Source: Allohahella marinimesophila
GTDB lineage: Bacteria; Pseudomonadota; Gammaproteobacteria; Pseudomonadales; Oleiphilaceae
Assembly: GCF_039538005.1 (NCBI RefSeq)
Contig: NZ_BAABBO010000001.1
Span: forward strand, 248,001-312,000
DNA: 64,000 bases
Reading direction: 5' to 3'
Shown here: positions 1 through 9,117 of the stretch, piece after piece
Position numbering within the stretch: the first letter of the stretch is position 1
Layout: the number at the start of each line of letters is the position of its first letter
The notes under the pieces: model-generated
Told to the model about the DNA's origin: nothing
What the model saw: the letters and a program-made list of their open reading frames with translations, nothing else
Databases searched by the model: none
Position numbers and translations under genes: made by a program

Positions 1-363
1 ACCAACACTGGTGTGAACACCAGACTTCAGCCACTGCAAAGTGTACTCACTGAGAAGCCTCTCGCCGGTATTATCGTCAAGGATATTGCTGTGGCTGGAC
101 GCATGGACGTGACCATCGACGCAACAGCTGACCTGGCGAACGTCGTAGCGAACGGCGGTGACGTGGCCGAGGGTGATGGCGGTATCGGTATTACTTTCAG
201 TGACTCTGATATCAACTTCAAGATGGGCGACATGGGGGTGTTCGTCGAGCCATATGAAGGCATCGGTGTCATCGGCGGGCAAGTCAGCAGCTTCGGCGGC
301 GTGGAAATGCTCGGTATCAATATCGACAATCTCGGACTCGTCATCCGGGGTAACGGCCTCTGA
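1..363 (+). CDS. C-terminal part of a surface/secreted-type protein, 5' end outside window
   Basis: The reading frame is open to the left edge, so only about the last 120 codons are visible; an internal GTG at 13 is not evidence for a real start. The visible part is acidic, Gly-rich and lacks cysteine, with short beta-like repeats (for example GGIGITFSDSDINFKMGD and later GGVEMLGINIDNLG). This composition resembles the C-termini of DUF6160-type secreted proteins of Pseudomonadales, but that is a recollection of style, not a demonstrated match. A 66-nt gap separates it from fumC on the same strand. Function is unknown. Confidence 0.5.
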   Translation, partial: TNTGVNTRLQPLQSVLTEKPLAGIIVKDIAVAGRMDVTIDATADLANVVANGGDVAEGDGGIGITFSDSDINFKMGDMGVFVEPYEGIGVIGGQVSSFGGVEMLGINIDNLGLVIRGNGL

Positions 364-429
364 CAAGACTGCTGCTCCCATGTCGGCGTAGGTATCTGAT
401 GCATACCAGGCCGAAAGAGGAGAAGCGTG

Positions 430-1860
430 ATGTCAGGAGATACGGAAAATAAAGGGAAATCACCAGAGGATGGTAAAAGCGGAAGCCAGGCAGATGGCTT
501 CCGCTCCGAACACGATAGCCTGGGCGAAGTCCGGGTCCCACAGCAGGCTCTCTGGGCAGCCCAGACTCAAAGGGCAGTCAATAACTTTCCGATGAGTCTC
601 CGGCGCCTGCCGGAAGCCTTCATTCGGGCAGTTCTTGATATCAAGAAGGCAGCGGCGCAGGCCAACCAGAATCTCGAAGAACTGGACGCAGGCCGTGCTG
701 GTGCGATCATCGAGGCCGTCGACCGGCTGCTGAACGATGACAGACTCCTTGATCACTTCCCGGTTGATATCTTCCAGACAGGGTCTGGTACCAGTACCAA
801 TATGAATGCCAATGAGGTGATCGCGCATCTCGCCAATGCCGGGGATCACGACGCTGAAGTTCACCCCAACGATCATGTCAACAGGGGGCAGAGCAGCAAC
901 GATGTAATTCCCAGTGCCATACAGATCAGTGCAGCCTGTTATCTTCACAGGCACACATTACCAGCCTTGACCCACTGCATTCAGGTCATGAACCAGCGCT
1001 CGGAAGAGCTGCGGAGTGTCATCAAGACCGGCCGTACCCATCTCATGGACGCGATGCCGGTCAGTTTGGGGCAGAGCCTTGGCGCCTGGGCGGCGCAGAT
1101 GGCAGATAACCGTGACCGGCTCAACGACATGCTTGGCCAGCTGTTGGCGCTGCCTCAAGGTGGTACTGCGGTAGGCACCGGCATCAATGCCCACGAGTCA
1201 TTTGCCGAAGCCTTTAACGAGACGCTTGGCCGCAACACCGGCCTACCATTCAGAAGAGCGGATGATCTGTTCTCCCGCATCGCTGCGCAGGATACTGCTG
1301 TGGCACTCTCGGGTCAGCTGAAAACCTGCGCCGTGTCGCTGATGAAGATTGCCAACGATCTGCGCTGGATGAACTCTGGTCCGCTGGCCGGTCTAGGCGA
1401 AATTCAGCTCGAAGCCTTACAGCCGGGCTCATCCATCATGCCCGGGAAGGTGAATCCGGTGATTCCCGAAGCCGTCGCCATGGCCTCTGCCCAGGTCATT
1501 GGCAACGATGCCACCATTACGGTCGCAGGCCAATCCGGAAACTTTGAACTCAACGTCATGCTGCCGGTCATAGCAGACAACCTGCTGTACTCACTGCAGC
1601 TCGTTACCAACAGTTGTCAGCTGCTCGCAGACAGAGCGATCGCCACCTTTGAAGTGAATCACGAGCAGCTGGAAAAGGCGCTGGCGTCGAATCCCATACT
1701 GGTCACTGCGCTCAATCCGGTCATCGGCTATGAGTCCGCGGCGAAGATCGCCAAGCAGGCCTATAAAGAAAAGCGCCCGGTACTGGATGTGGCTGTAGAA
1801 CAGACCGATATGAGCCGGGATGAGCTCAAGGCCTTACTGGATCCAGCTAAACTCGTGTAG
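430..1860 (+). CDS. fumC: class II fumarate hydratase
   Basis: It interconverts fumarate and L-malate in the TCA cycle as a cytosolic, iron-independent tetramer. Visible signatures are HPNDHVNRGQSSND (about residues 146-159), the GRTHLMDAMP active-site stretch (about 200-210) and the superfamily loop GSSIMPGKVNP (about 333-343). The start is put at ATG 430, 7 nt after AGGAG at 418-422; a GTG directly before it would add one residue. The protein carries about 25 extra polar N-terminal residues before the usual FRSEHDSLGEVRVP beginning. The rest is full length for the family (476 aa). Confidence 0.95.
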   Translation: MSGDTENKGKSPEDGKSGSQADGFRSEHDSLGEVRVPQQALWAAQTQRAVNNFPMSLRRLPEAFIRAVLDIKKAAAQANQNLEELDAGRAGAIIEAVDRLLNDDRLLDHFPVDIFQTGSGTSTNMNANEVIAHLANAGDHDAEVHPNDHVNRGQSSNDVIPSAIQISAACYLHRHTLPALTHCIQVMNQRSEELRSVIKTGRTHLMDAMPVSLGQSLGAWAAQMADNRDRLNDMLGQLLALPQGGTAVGTGINAHESFAEAFNETLGRNTGLPFRRADDLFSRIAAQDTAVALSGQLKTCAVSLMKIANDLRWMNSGPLAGLGEIQLEALQPGSSIMPGKVNPVIPEAVAMASAQVIGNDATITVAGQSGNFELNVMLPVIADNLLYSLQLVTNSCQLLADRAIATFEVNHEQLEKALASNPILVTALNPVIGYESAAKIAKQAYKEKRPVLDVAVEQTDMSRDELKALLDPAKLV

Positions 1861-1895
1861 ACTTCGACCAAATTTCAAACAGTGGTCGAGATGCA

Positions 1896-2240
1896 ATGAG
1901 TGAGAAAGCGCAAGCAATCACAGAGGCCGTGGCGCAAACCCTAAGTGCCTACCGGTGCGCAAGGAAGGCAGAAATGTACCTGTTCGTGCCTGCGGGTCGT
2001 GATCAGGCGACCGTGGAAGCTGATCTGCCTGAAGATCTGATGCAGGCCACCGGGCGACTGACTCATGCGATGGATTTCACAGCAGACCCGGGGCGCCAGC
2101 TCGCCCGATCGGACGTTCATCAGGTACTGAAAAGCATTGCCGAAAAAGGCTATTACCTGCAGATGCCACAGACCGAGGCCGATATCGAGGCCATGATGAC
2201 CATCATCAGTGCGGAGAAATCTGGCAATCGACCGCTTTAA
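1896..2240 (+). CDS. ycgL: YcgL domain-containing protein
   Basis: This is a small cytosolic protein of the YcgL family, whose function is not established. The family pattern is visible: CARKAEMYLFV near residues 22-32, an acidic middle, RQLARSDVHQVLKSI, and the closing GYYLQMP motif near residue 90. It is about 20 residues longer than the usual domain at the N-terminus. An alternative ATG lies 5 nt upstream but out of frame. It ends 3 nt before ycgN, and this ycgL-ycgN order is common in gammaproteobacteria, suggesting one transcript. Confidence 0.85.
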   Translation: MSEKAQAITEAVAQTLSAYRCARKAEMYLFVPAGRDQATVEADLPEDLMQATGRLTHAMDFTADPGRQLARSDVHQVLKSIAEKGYYLQMPQTEADIEAMMTIISAEKSGNRPL

Positions 2241-2243
2241 ATC

Positions 2244-2786
2244 ATGAGCAAGATGACGGACGACAAGGCTTCAGAACAGTGGTGGCTCAAACCCATTCAG
2301 GCACTGAACACATCCGAATGGGAAGCGCTGTGTGATGGCTGTGGAAAGTGCTGCCTCGAAAAACTCGAGGATGACGAAGGCGCTGGCATGCTGTTTTCCA
2401 TTATCGCCTGTGATCACCTCCGAACCAAATGTGGCAACAGCGCAGACGGTGCCGAAACAAAGACCGTTACCTGTGCGTGCTACACCAAGCGCCTGTCCCG
2501 GAAGACTGACTGCATCAAAATTACACCAGCCTTGCTCGCCGAGTCGGCCCATTGGCTGCCAGGAACATGCGCCTACCGCCTGCGCTGGGAAGGAAAACCC
2601 CTGCCAGATTGGCATCCGCTGATCAGTGGCAACAAGGAGTCAGTCAGGCAGGCTGGGCATAGTGTTGCTGACAGGGCCATGTTGAACGATGGCCGTCAGA
2701 CACTCACCAATGCTGAAAAGCTCGAAAACCTGCTGGCGAATGACGAAGTCGACTGGGAGCCGCTCGTCATTCGCGATTGGAGCTAG
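2244..2786 (+). CDS. ycgN: YcgN family cysteine cluster protein (UPF0260)
   Basis: A Cys-rich cytosolic protein of the UPF0260/YcgN family, presumed to bind a metal or Fe-S centre through its cysteine cluster; no reaction is known. The cluster CDGCGKCCLEKLEDDE is near residues 31-46, followed by further cysteines in TCACYTKRLSRKTDC (about 73-87), and the C-terminal CAYRLRWEGKPLPDWHPL stretch is typical. At 180 aa it is somewhat longer than the enteric protein because of the N-terminal extension and tail. It is almost certainly co-transcribed with ycgL. Confidence 0.88.
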   Translation: MSKMTDDKASEQWWLKPIQALNTSEWEALCDGCGKCCLEKLEDDEGAGMLFSIIACDHLRTKCGNSADGAETKTVTCACYTKRLSRKTDCIKITPALLAESAHWLPGTCAYRLRWEGKPLPDWHPLISGNKESVRQAGHSVADRAMLNDGRQTLTNAEKLENLLANDEVDWEPLVIRDWS

Positions 2787-2807
2787 ATAGAACTTTAGAG
2801 GGCGGCG

Positions 2808-2827
2808 CCTGGTAAAACCAGCACGCC
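2808..2827. terminator. hairpin between convergent ycgN and aapP
   Basis: CTGGT-aaa-ACCAG lies in the 51-nt gap between convergent genes, flanked by short GGCG/CGCC arms. There is no clear T-tract on either strand, so this is a weak terminator candidate. Confidence 0.35.
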
Positions 2828-2837
2828 ACTAAACGCA

Positions 2838-3608
2838 TCAGTGCGCCAGTATCTGACTCAGGAAGAGCTTGGTACGCTCATGCTGCGGGTTTTCAAAGAA
2901 GGCATGTGGTTCATTTTCTTCCACGATCTGCCCCTCGTCCATGAAGATCACTCGGTCTGCCACCGTTTTCGCGAAGCCCATTTCGTGGGTGACGCAGATC
3001 ATCGTCATGCCGGACTCAGCCAATTCCACCATGACATCCAGTACTTCCTTGATCATCTCCGGGTCGAGGGCTGAGGTCGGTTCGTCGAACAGCATCACCG
3101 CAGGATTCATGCACAGGCTGCGGGCGATGGCTACTCGCTGTTGCTGGCCGCCGGACAGTTGTCCTGGATACTTCAGCGCCTGCTGAGGAATCTTTACCCG
3201 CTCGAGATACTTCATGGCCTCTTCTTCCGCCTGTTTCTTGGGCGTTTTGCGAACCCAGATGGGCGCAAGGGTGCAGTTCTGCAGTACCGTCAGGTGAGGG
3301 AAGAGGTTGAAGTGCTGAAACACCATGCCAACTTCGCGGCGAACAGTATCGATGTTCTTCAGATCATTCGTCAGCGGGACGCCATTGACGATAATGTCAC
3401 CTTCCTGATGCTCCTCGAGCCGGTTGATGCATCGGATACAGGTGGACTTACCTGAACCAGAAGGACCACAAATGACAATTCGTTCCCCTCGCCGAACCGA
3501 TATGTTGATGTCTTTCAAAACGTGGAAGCTACCGTACCACTTATTGACGTTCCGCAGCTCGATCATGTTTTTTTCGTTTGTTTCTGTCTTCGCTGTATCT
3601 TCAGCCAT
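2838..3608 (-). CDS. aapP: general L-amino acid ABC transporter, ATP-binding protein
   Basis: The ATPase of a polar amino-acid importer, bound on the inner face of the cytoplasmic membrane to AapQ/AapM. Walker A GPSGSGKST, the signature LSGGQQQRVAIARS, Walker B VMLFDEPTSALD and a switch His in CVTHEMGF are all intact, so it should be active. 256 aa is normal length; about 15 polar residues precede the usual domain start. It is the last gene of aapJQMP, 36 nt after aapM. GlnQ/GltL proteins are close relatives; the neighbouring long permeases favour Aap. Confidence 0.93.
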   Translation of the reverse strand: MAEDTAKTETNEKNMIELRNVNKWYGSFHVLKDINISVRRGERIVICGPSGSGKSTCIRCINRLEEHQEGDIIVNGVPLTNDLKNIDTVRREVGMVFQHFNLFPHLTVLQNCTLAPIWVRKTPKKQAEEEAMKYLERVKIPQQALKYPGQLSGGQQQRVAIARSLCMNPAVMLFDEPTSALDPEMIKEVLDVMVELAESGMTMICVTHEMGFAKTVADRVIFMDEGQIVEENEPHAFFENPQHERTKLFLSQILAH

Positions 3609-3644
3609 TTGGCAAGGCTCCTGATGAATCCGTAAAGTTATTGC

Positions 3645-4793
3645 TTAAGCTGTTTTGTGGCCGGTACTGAACTTGCGCTCGAGTCGCTGACTGTATTGCG
3701 ACATGCTGAAGCAGCAGATCCAGAACATGAAGGCAACGAAGAGGTAGCCTTCTACTGAAACCTGCGGCCAGTTCGGGTCCGTTATCGCCGATTGGACAAT
3801 GGCCAGCAGGTCGAACAGACCGATGATCAATACCAGGCTGGTGTCCTTGAACAGCGCAATGAAGGTGTTGACGATGCCGGGAATCATCAGCTTGAGTGCT
3901 TGAGGCAGAATGATAAGCCCTGTTTTTTTCCAGTACCCCAGGCCCAGCGCTTCGGCGGCCTCATACTGACCTTTCGGGATGGCTTGCAGACCACCCCGAA
4001 CGACTTCCGCCATATATGCGCTCTGGAACATGGTAATACCGATGAGGGCTCTCACCAGCTTGTCGGTATCGGTGCCTGCAGTCATGAACAACGGCAGCAT
4101 GACTGAAGCCATGAAGAGCACCGTGATGAGCGGAACACCGCGCCAGAATTCGATGTAGGTAATGCAGATACTGCGAACGATGGGCATTTCCGAGCGCCTG
4201 CCGAGTGCCAGTACTATGCCTATTGGCAACGAAGCTACGATACCCACCATTGCGAGAATGAGCGTGAGAGAAAACCCGCCCCATCGATGCGTGCCTACCT
4301 TCTCCAGTCCAAAAGCGCCACCGAGCATGAGGTAGTAGGCGAGCACCGGAAAGATGACCAGGGTAAAGATAGCGAACCACTTCTTGCCCGGAATCGAGTC
4401 GACTACGAGACCGATGATGCAGAAGGCGAACAGTCCGAACATGATATTGATTCGCCACACTTCATCGGACGGGTAAAAACCGTAGATGAACTGTGGAAAG
4501 CGGGCCTTGATGAAGACCCAGCAAGCACCGGAACTTGTGCAGGCTTCTGCAGAATCACCAGCGAGATCCGCATTGATGATGCCCCAGTCCAGGAACCAGG
4601 CCGCCGCCTGGTAGATGAAGTACAGGGCTATCAGCGTGAGAATGGTATTGCCAACACTGTTGAACAGGTTGGCCCGCACCCAGCCTATAATGCCGACAGT
4701 ATTTCCCGGCGCTGCCCTGTCGGGTAGTGGCTTATAGCCTGTGGCGTTTTCCGGCTGCGGTGGTGTCAGCGTATCGGATGGTATGTTTGGCAT
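3645..4793 (-). CDS. aapM: general L-amino acid ABC transporter, permease AapM
   Basis: One of two membrane subunits of the amino-acid importer. It begins with about 40 polar residues, then a transmembrane segment near 45-65, and carries the long periplasmic insert typical of Aap permeases. The C-terminal half holds the HisM-type core, with an EAA loop of the form EAAEALGLGYWKK(T) near residue 284. At 382 aa it is much longer than glutamine/histidine permeases (about 220 aa), which separates Aap from those systems. It lies 24 nt after aapQ and 36 nt before aapP. Confidence 0.93.
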   Translation of the reverse strand: MPNIPSDTLTPPQPENATGYKPLPDRAAPGNTVGIIGWVRANLFNSVGNTILTLIALYFIYQAAAWFLDWGIINADLAGDSAEACTSSGACWVFIKARFPQFIYGFYPSDEVWRINIMFGLFAFCIIGLVVDSIPGKKWFAIFTLVIFPVLAYYLMLGGAFGLEKVGTHRWGGFSLTLILAMVGIVASLPIGIVLALGRRSEMPIVRSICITYIEFWRGVPLITVLFMASVMLPLFMTAGTDTDKLVRALIGITMFQSAYMAEVVRGGLQAIPKGQYEAAEALGLGYWKKTGLIILPQALKLMIPGIVNTFIALFKDTSLVLIIGLFDLLAIVQSAITDPNWPQVSVEGYLFVAFMFWICCFSMSQYSQRLERKFSTGHKTA

Positions 4794-4817
4794 ATTTTAG
4801 GCTCCCCGGAGACCACT

Positions 4818-5996
4818 TTATCGCTCGATGAGCGCCTTGCGAGAGTTGTAATAGTTCATGGCTGCTGATGTCACCAGACTGATGGTCAGATAGACCCCCA
4901 TCGTCATGAAGATGATTTCAACGGCCTGTCCGGTCTGATTCAAGGTCGTACCCGCAAACACCGATACGAGGTCCGGGTAGCCGATAGCCGTCGCGAGAGA
5001 GGAGTTCTTCGTCAGGTTGAGATACTGGTTGGTCAGCGGTGGGATGATGATCCGCATCGATTGTGGTATCACGATAAGACGCAGACGCTGCCCATTGGTA
5101 AGGCCGAGGGCGCTTGCCGCTTCGGTCTGACCGTGGGAGACGGCTTCGATGCCGGAGCGCACCACTTCTGCGATAAAGGCCGAGGTATATATGGTCAGCG
5201 CAAACAACAGGGCCAGGAACTCGGGGATTATGGTGATGCCATCGGTGAAGTTGAAGCCCTTCAATACAGGGTATTCCCAGCTTAATGGCGAGCCTGCGAT
5301 GAAGAACACGATCAATGGCAGGCCGATAATCATGCCCAGCGTTGGGAGGAACATAGGGATGATACGTCCTGTTTCAGCCTGAATCTTTTTGGCATAGCGA
5401 TACAGCGCGTAGCTACCAACGACGCCAGCAATCAGGGCAATCCAGACATAATCGAAGCCGGCCCCGGGTATTGGCTCCGGCATGTACAGACCACGGATGT
5501 TGAGGAAAAAGGCATCGCCCATTTCCATGCTCATCCGGGGAGAGGGTAGGGCCCGAAGTACAGCGAAGTACCAGAAAAAGATCTGCAGCAGCAGTGGAAT
5601 GTTTCTGAATACTTCGATGTAACACAGCGCCAGCTTCCTAATGAGCCAGTTCGAAGACAGCCGTGCTATCCCCATCAGGAAGCCAACGATTGTCGCGAAG
5701 AAAATGCCGAGCATCGATACGAGTAAAGTGTTCAACAGACCCACTGTGAAGGTCCGTGCGTAGGTGTCCGTTTCGGTGTAATCGATCAGGGACTGAATGA
5801 TGCCGAAGCCCGCCTGGTTATCGAGAAATCCGAAACCGGTGGTGATGCCTCTGGCAGCCATGTTGGTGTTTGCGTTGTCGAGAATGTGCCAGAAGAACCC
5901 GGCGACACAGGCTATGGCAACGAGCTGGAAAAAAATGGATCTGAGTCTGGGATCGTAGATCAGGCTTGTCACGCCACCTTTCTTCCCGTTACTCAT
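4818..5996 (-). CDS. aapQ: general L-amino acid ABC transporter, permease AapQ
   Basis: The second membrane subunit of the importer. A transmembrane helix near residues 18-38, a long insert, and a C-terminal HisQM-type core with EAA-loop TEAASALGLTNGQRLR (about 291-306) are visible. Its 392 aa match the long Aap type. It is separated from aapJ by 113 nt containing a stable hairpin, so its transcript level is probably set below that of the binding protein. Confidence 0.93.
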   Translation of the reverse strand: MSNGKKGGVTSLIYDPRLRSIFFQLVAIACVAGFFWHILDNANTNMAARGITTGFGFLDNQAGFGIIQSLIDYTETDTYARTFTVGLLNTLLVSMLGIFFATIVGFLMGIARLSSNWLIRKLALCYIEVFRNIPLLLQIFFWYFAVLRALPSPRMSMEMGDAFFLNIRGLYMPEPIPGAGFDYVWIALIAGVVGSYALYRYAKKIQAETGRIIPMFLPTLGMIIGLPLIVFFIAGSPLSWEYPVLKGFNFTDGITIIPEFLALLFALTIYTSAFIAEVVRSGIEAVSHGQTEAASALGLTNGQRLRLIVIPQSMRIIIPPLTNQYLNLTKNSSLATAIGYPDLVSVFAGTTLNQTGQAVEIIFMTMGVYLTISLVTSAAMNYYNSRKALIER

Positions 5997-6080
5997 GCGG
6001 CGTTCTCCTGTACGAGATACTGCGGTTTACTGTGGGCAGGCATATAATTCAATAGCGAATTGTGGGATACATGAATCAGA

Positions 6081-6102
6081 ACGGGCGCCCTAGGGCGCCC
6101 GT
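6081..6102 (-). promoter_or_regulatory. stem-loop between aapJ and aapQ
   Basis: ACGGGCGCC-CTAG-GGCGCCCGT is a perfect 9-bp GC-rich stem 7 nt after the aapJ stop codon. On the transcribed minus strand it is not followed by a T-run, so it looks like a leaky terminator or a 3'-end-stabilising structure. Hairpins at this position commonly let cells make more binding protein than permease. That role is inference here. Confidence 0.65.
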
Positions 6103-6109
6103 GTGTTTT

Positions 6110-7132
6110 CTATCTGACTGGTGGAGCGTACTGAATGCCGCCTTCAGTCCAGAGCGCGTTCAGGCCGCGCTCGATATCAAGTGGAGAGTCCTTGCCAACA
6201 TTGCGCTCGAACATCTCGCCGTAGTTGCCGACCTGCTTTATCGCATTGGCAGCCCAGTCTGCGGAGAGACCAATGGTCTGACCCATGTCCTGGTCCTTCA
6301 CACCCAGCAGGCGCTGGATATCCGGATTGTCGCTCTTCTTCATGTCTTCGACATTTTTGGAGGTCACGCCAAGCTCTTCAGCATTCAATGTTGCGAAGTG
6401 AACCCACTTCACGATGTTGAACCACTGATCATCACCCTGCTGAACAGCTGGGCCCAAAGGCTCCTTCGAAATGATTTCAGGCAGAACGATGGCCTGCTCA
6501 GGATCTTTCAGCTTCACTCGAAGTGAGTAGAGTTGTGACTGATCTGATGTGAGCACGTCGCAACGACCGGTTTCGAAACCCTTTACGGTCTGATCCGACG
6601 TGTCAAATACGATGGCCTGGTATTTCATGCCGCCTTCCTTGCGGAAGTAATCAGCAAGATTCAGCTCGGTAGTCGTACCGGCCTGAATGCAGATGGCCGC
6701 GCCATCCAGTTCCTTGGCACTCTTGACACCAAGGCCCTTGTTGACCATGAAGCCCTGGCCGTCGTAGTAGTTGACGCCAGCGAAGTTGATGCCGAGTGAG
6801 CCATCACGGGTGATGGTCCACGTGGTGTTACGGGAAAGGATATCGACTTCGCCCGACTGCAGCGCAGTAAAACGCTCTTTGGCATTCAGAGGGATGTATT
6901 TGACCTTTTCTGCGTCACCGAGAACGGCGGCAGCAACGGCTTTACAGAGATCGACGTCCAGGCCGGTCCACTTGCCCTTGTCGTCCGGGTTGGAGAACCC
7001 AGGAAGGCCGGTACTGACGCCGCATTTGACGACGCCCTCTTTCTTGACGTCGTCAAGCTTTGCTGCACTGGCGTGGCTTGATGCACCAATTACGCTCGCG
7101 GCAATAATGGCAGAGAGAAGTGTTACTTTCAT
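6110..7132 (-). CDS. aapJ: general L-amino acid ABC transporter, periplasmic binding protein
   Basis: The periplasmic receptor that captures amino acids and delivers them to AapQM. A Sec signal peptide is clear: MKVTLLSAIIAASVIG followed by a cleavage region ASSHASA-AKLD near residue 23. The mature protein is an SBP_bac_3 domain with VDLCKAVAAAVLGD, the NTTWTITRDG strand and GRCDVLTSDQSQLYSLR. 340 aa is normal for AapJ/BztA. The start has AAAGAGGAA just upstream, and a sigma70-like promoter lies about 50-80 nt upstream. It is the first gene of aapJQMP. Confidence 0.95.
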   Translation of the reverse strand: MKVTLLSAIIAASVIGASSHASAAKLDDVKKEGVVKCGVSTGLPGFSNPDDKGKWTGLDVDLCKAVAAAVLGDAEKVKYIPLNAKERFTALQSGEVDILSRNTTWTITRDGSLGINFAGVNYYDGQGFMVNKGLGVKSAKELDGAAICIQAGTTTELNLADYFRKEGGMKYQAIVFDTSDQTVKGFETGRCDVLTSDQSQLYSLRVKLKDPEQAIVLPEIISKEPLGPAVQQGDDQWFNIVKWVHFATLNAEELGVTSKNVEDMKKSDNPDIQRLLGVKDQDMGQTIGLSADWAANAIKQVGNYGEMFERNVGKDSPLDIERGLNALWTEGGIQYAPPVR

Positions 7133-7184
7133 GGAAGTTCCTCTTTATGTTCTTATGATCGGAATCGACGTTAGCATACGCTTT

Positions 7185-7213
7185 TTTTTAAAAGAAGCGC
7201 TAGACCCAGTCAA
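7185..7213 (-). promoter_or_regulatory. sigma70-like promoter of aapJ
   Basis: On the minus strand, TTGACT (-35, 7208-7213) and TAAAAA (-10, 7185-7190) are separated by exactly 17 nt, placing the start of transcription about 45 nt upstream of the aapJ start codon. It is read by eye only. Confidence 0.55.
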
Positions 7214-7246
7214 CCATGGTTTAAACGAAGGATATAGGTATAACTC

Positions 7247-7789
7247 ATGATGGTATGCATCAAGTTTGTGCGCGCGATATTTCTAACGCTTGGAATGGGC
7301 GCCCTTTTATCATGCACGGGTGTGCCGGAAGGTGTGGAAGTCGTGCACGATTTTGAAGCATCCCGCTATCTTGGAAAATGGTACGAAATTGCAAGGCTGG
7401 ATCATAGTTTCGAACAGGGTTTGCAAGGCGTGACGGCGGAATACAGTGAGCGTGACGATGGCGGGATCGATGTCCTCAATAGTGGCTACAACGTGGAAGA
7501 AGACAAGCGGGAGTCAGCAGACGGTAAAGCTTATTTCATCGGCGACAGGGACGTCGGCCGTCTGAAGGTGAGTTTCTTCGGTCCATTCTATGGCGCTTAC
7601 AACATCATCGAACTGGACGAAGACTATCAGTGGGCATTGGTCTGCGGCCCCGACAGGGATTATCTCTGGATATTGGCGCGCAGGCCCGAGATGGAAAAGG
7701 CCGTACTCGACAGGCTCATCGCCAAGGCCGCTGAGCTTGGCTTTGCCACTGATGAGTTGATCATGGTAAGGCACGACACCCCGCTGTAG
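7247..7789 (+). CDS. blc: outer-membrane lipocalin lipoprotein, Blc type
   Basis: A small lipoprotein with a lipid-binding beta barrel, expected on the outer membrane, where Blc-type lipocalins bind fatty acids or lysophospholipids. The signal sequence ends in the lipobox L20-L21-S22-C23. The lipocalin GxW region YLGKWYEIARLDHSFE (about 41-56) and the bacterial C-terminal helix region ILARRPEM ... LDRLIAKAAELGF are clear. Two ATGs in tandem begin the gene; either could be used. The gene is alone, divergent from aapJ and convergent with the phosphofructokinase gene. Confidence 0.93.
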   Translation: MMVCIKFVRAIFLTLGMGALLSCTGVPEGVEVVHDFEASRYLGKWYEIARLDHSFEQGLQGVTAEYSERDDGGIDVLNSGYNVEEDKRESADGKAYFIGDRDVGRLKVSFFGPFYGAYNIIELDEDYQWALVCGPDRDYLWILARRPEMEKAVLDRLIAKAAELGFATDELIMVRHDTPL

Positions 7790-7805
7790 GCGCCACCAGC
7801 GGGGT
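7778..7805. terminator. shared hairpin between convergent lipocalin and phosphofructokinase genes
   Basis: ACCCCGCTG and CAGCGGGGT form a perfect 9-bp inverted repeat with a 10-nt loop that spans the lipocalin stop codon. There is no T-tract on either side; a bidirectional terminator or transcript-end stabiliser is likely. Confidence 0.5.
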
Positions 7806-7819
7806 ATCGCAGGCAGGCT

Positions 7820-9103
7820 TCAGATATCGAAGCTGTTCGGAAGTTTCTTCGCGACGAGCTCGTTGCGAAGTGTCACATAGCTTGGGAGGCCATCCTTGAA
7901 TGGTGGTGGCGCTTCTCCTTTGATCAGCGGTTTCAGATAGCGCTTCGCTTCAGCGGTGATGCCAAAGCCATCCGAAGATATGAAATTGTCCGGCATGAAT
8001 TTTTCGACGTTGGCAATTTCACTCAGGGGGGCGTCGCCTACGTGCCAGTGGTAGGGCTCGTCCGACTCTCGAACGATGATGGCCATGCTGGCATTTTTCC
8101 CTTCCAGTGCCAGTTCGACAGCGTGTCGTCCTACGGCAATGGCATGTTCGAGATCGGTAGCGGACACGATATGTCGAGCTGATCTCTGCAGGTAGTCGGC
8201 GACGGCCCAATGGTAGCGGTGTCCCAGGCGATCCTTGATCAGGTTGGCGATGAGAGGAGCGACACCGCCAAGCTGGGTGTGTCCGAAAACATCCTTGAGG
8301 CCTGATTTGGCCAGGAATTCACCGTCGGCATTTTGCACCCCTTCGGATACGACGACAGTACAGAAGCCATCGCGATCCACACTCGCCTGCACCTTTTCCA
8401 GAAAGGCGGCTTCGTCGAAAGCAACTTCCGGAAACAGGATGACTTGCGGCGCGTGACCAACAGCGCCATCGGGCAGCTCGGCCTGTTCTGACTGGGCAAG
8501 ACCAGCTGCTGCCGCAATCCAGCCAGCGTGCCGGCCCATGACCTCCATGACGAAGATCCTGGTTGAACTGTTGCACATCGACTTGATGTCGAGGGTGGCT
8601 TCCATGACGGAGGTGGCAATGTATTTGGCAACGGAGCCGAAACCGGGTGAGCAATCGGTCAGTGGAAGATCGTTGTCGACCGTCTTTGGGATGCCGACGC
8701 AGGTGAGGGGGTAGCCCATTTTTTCGGCAACCTGCGACATTTTCAGCGTGGTGTCCGAGGAGTCACCACCACCGTTATAGAAAAAATAGCCGATGTCGTG
8801 AGCGCGGAAGACTTCAATAATGCGTTCGTATTCAGCCAGGTGCGTGTCGATGTCCTTGAGCTTGTGTCTGCATGAGCCGAACGCGCCGCCAGGCGTATGC
8901 TTGAGCGCGGCAATGGACTCGTCCGACTCGAGGCTGGTATCGATCAGTTCTTCACGCAGGGCGCCGAGAATTCCGTTGCGACCGGCATAGAGGGTGCCGA
9001 TTCGGTCAGGGTGCTGACGGCAGGTCTCGATGACCGCAGCGGCGGAGGCGTTGATGACGGCTGTAACACCGCCGGACTGAGCGTAGAACGCATTTTTGCG
9101 CAT
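7820..9103 (-). CDS. pfp: PPi-type 6-phosphofructokinase
   Basis: It interconverts fructose 6-phosphate and fructose 1,6-bisphosphate; pyrophosphate is the predicted phosphoryl donor, making the step reversible. The phosphate-donor region reads YNGGGDSSDT and the catalytic motif is PKTVDNDL, with Lys where ATP-dependent enzymes have Gly (PGTIDND); Lys here marks PPi enzymes. The substrate motif MGRHAGW is intact. 427 aa fits the longer PPi-PFK group. Donor choice is inferred from residues, not shown. It is divergent from mpl across 95 nt. Confidence 0.88.
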   Translation of the reverse strand: MRKNAFYAQSGGVTAVINASAAAVIETCRQHPDRIGTLYAGRNGILGALREELIDTSLESDESIAALKHTPGGAFGSCRHKLKDIDTHLAEYERIIEVFRAHDIGYFFYNGGGDSSDTTLKMSQVAEKMGYPLTCVGIPKTVDNDLPLTDCSPGFGSVAKYIATSVMEATLDIKSMCNSSTRIFVMEVMGRHAGWIAAAAGLAQSEQAELPDGAVGHAPQVILFPEVAFDEAAFLEKVQASVDRDGFCTVVVSEGVQNADGEFLAKSGLKDVFGHTQLGGVAPLIANLIKDRLGHRYHWAVADYLQRSARHIVSATDLEHAIAVGRHAVELALEGKNASMAIIVRESDEPYHWHVGDAPLSEIANVEKFMPDNFISSDGFGITAEAKRYLKPLIKGEAPPPFKDGLPSYVTLRNELVAKKLPNSFDI

Positions 9104-9117
9104 TCGTAATACCTGCT

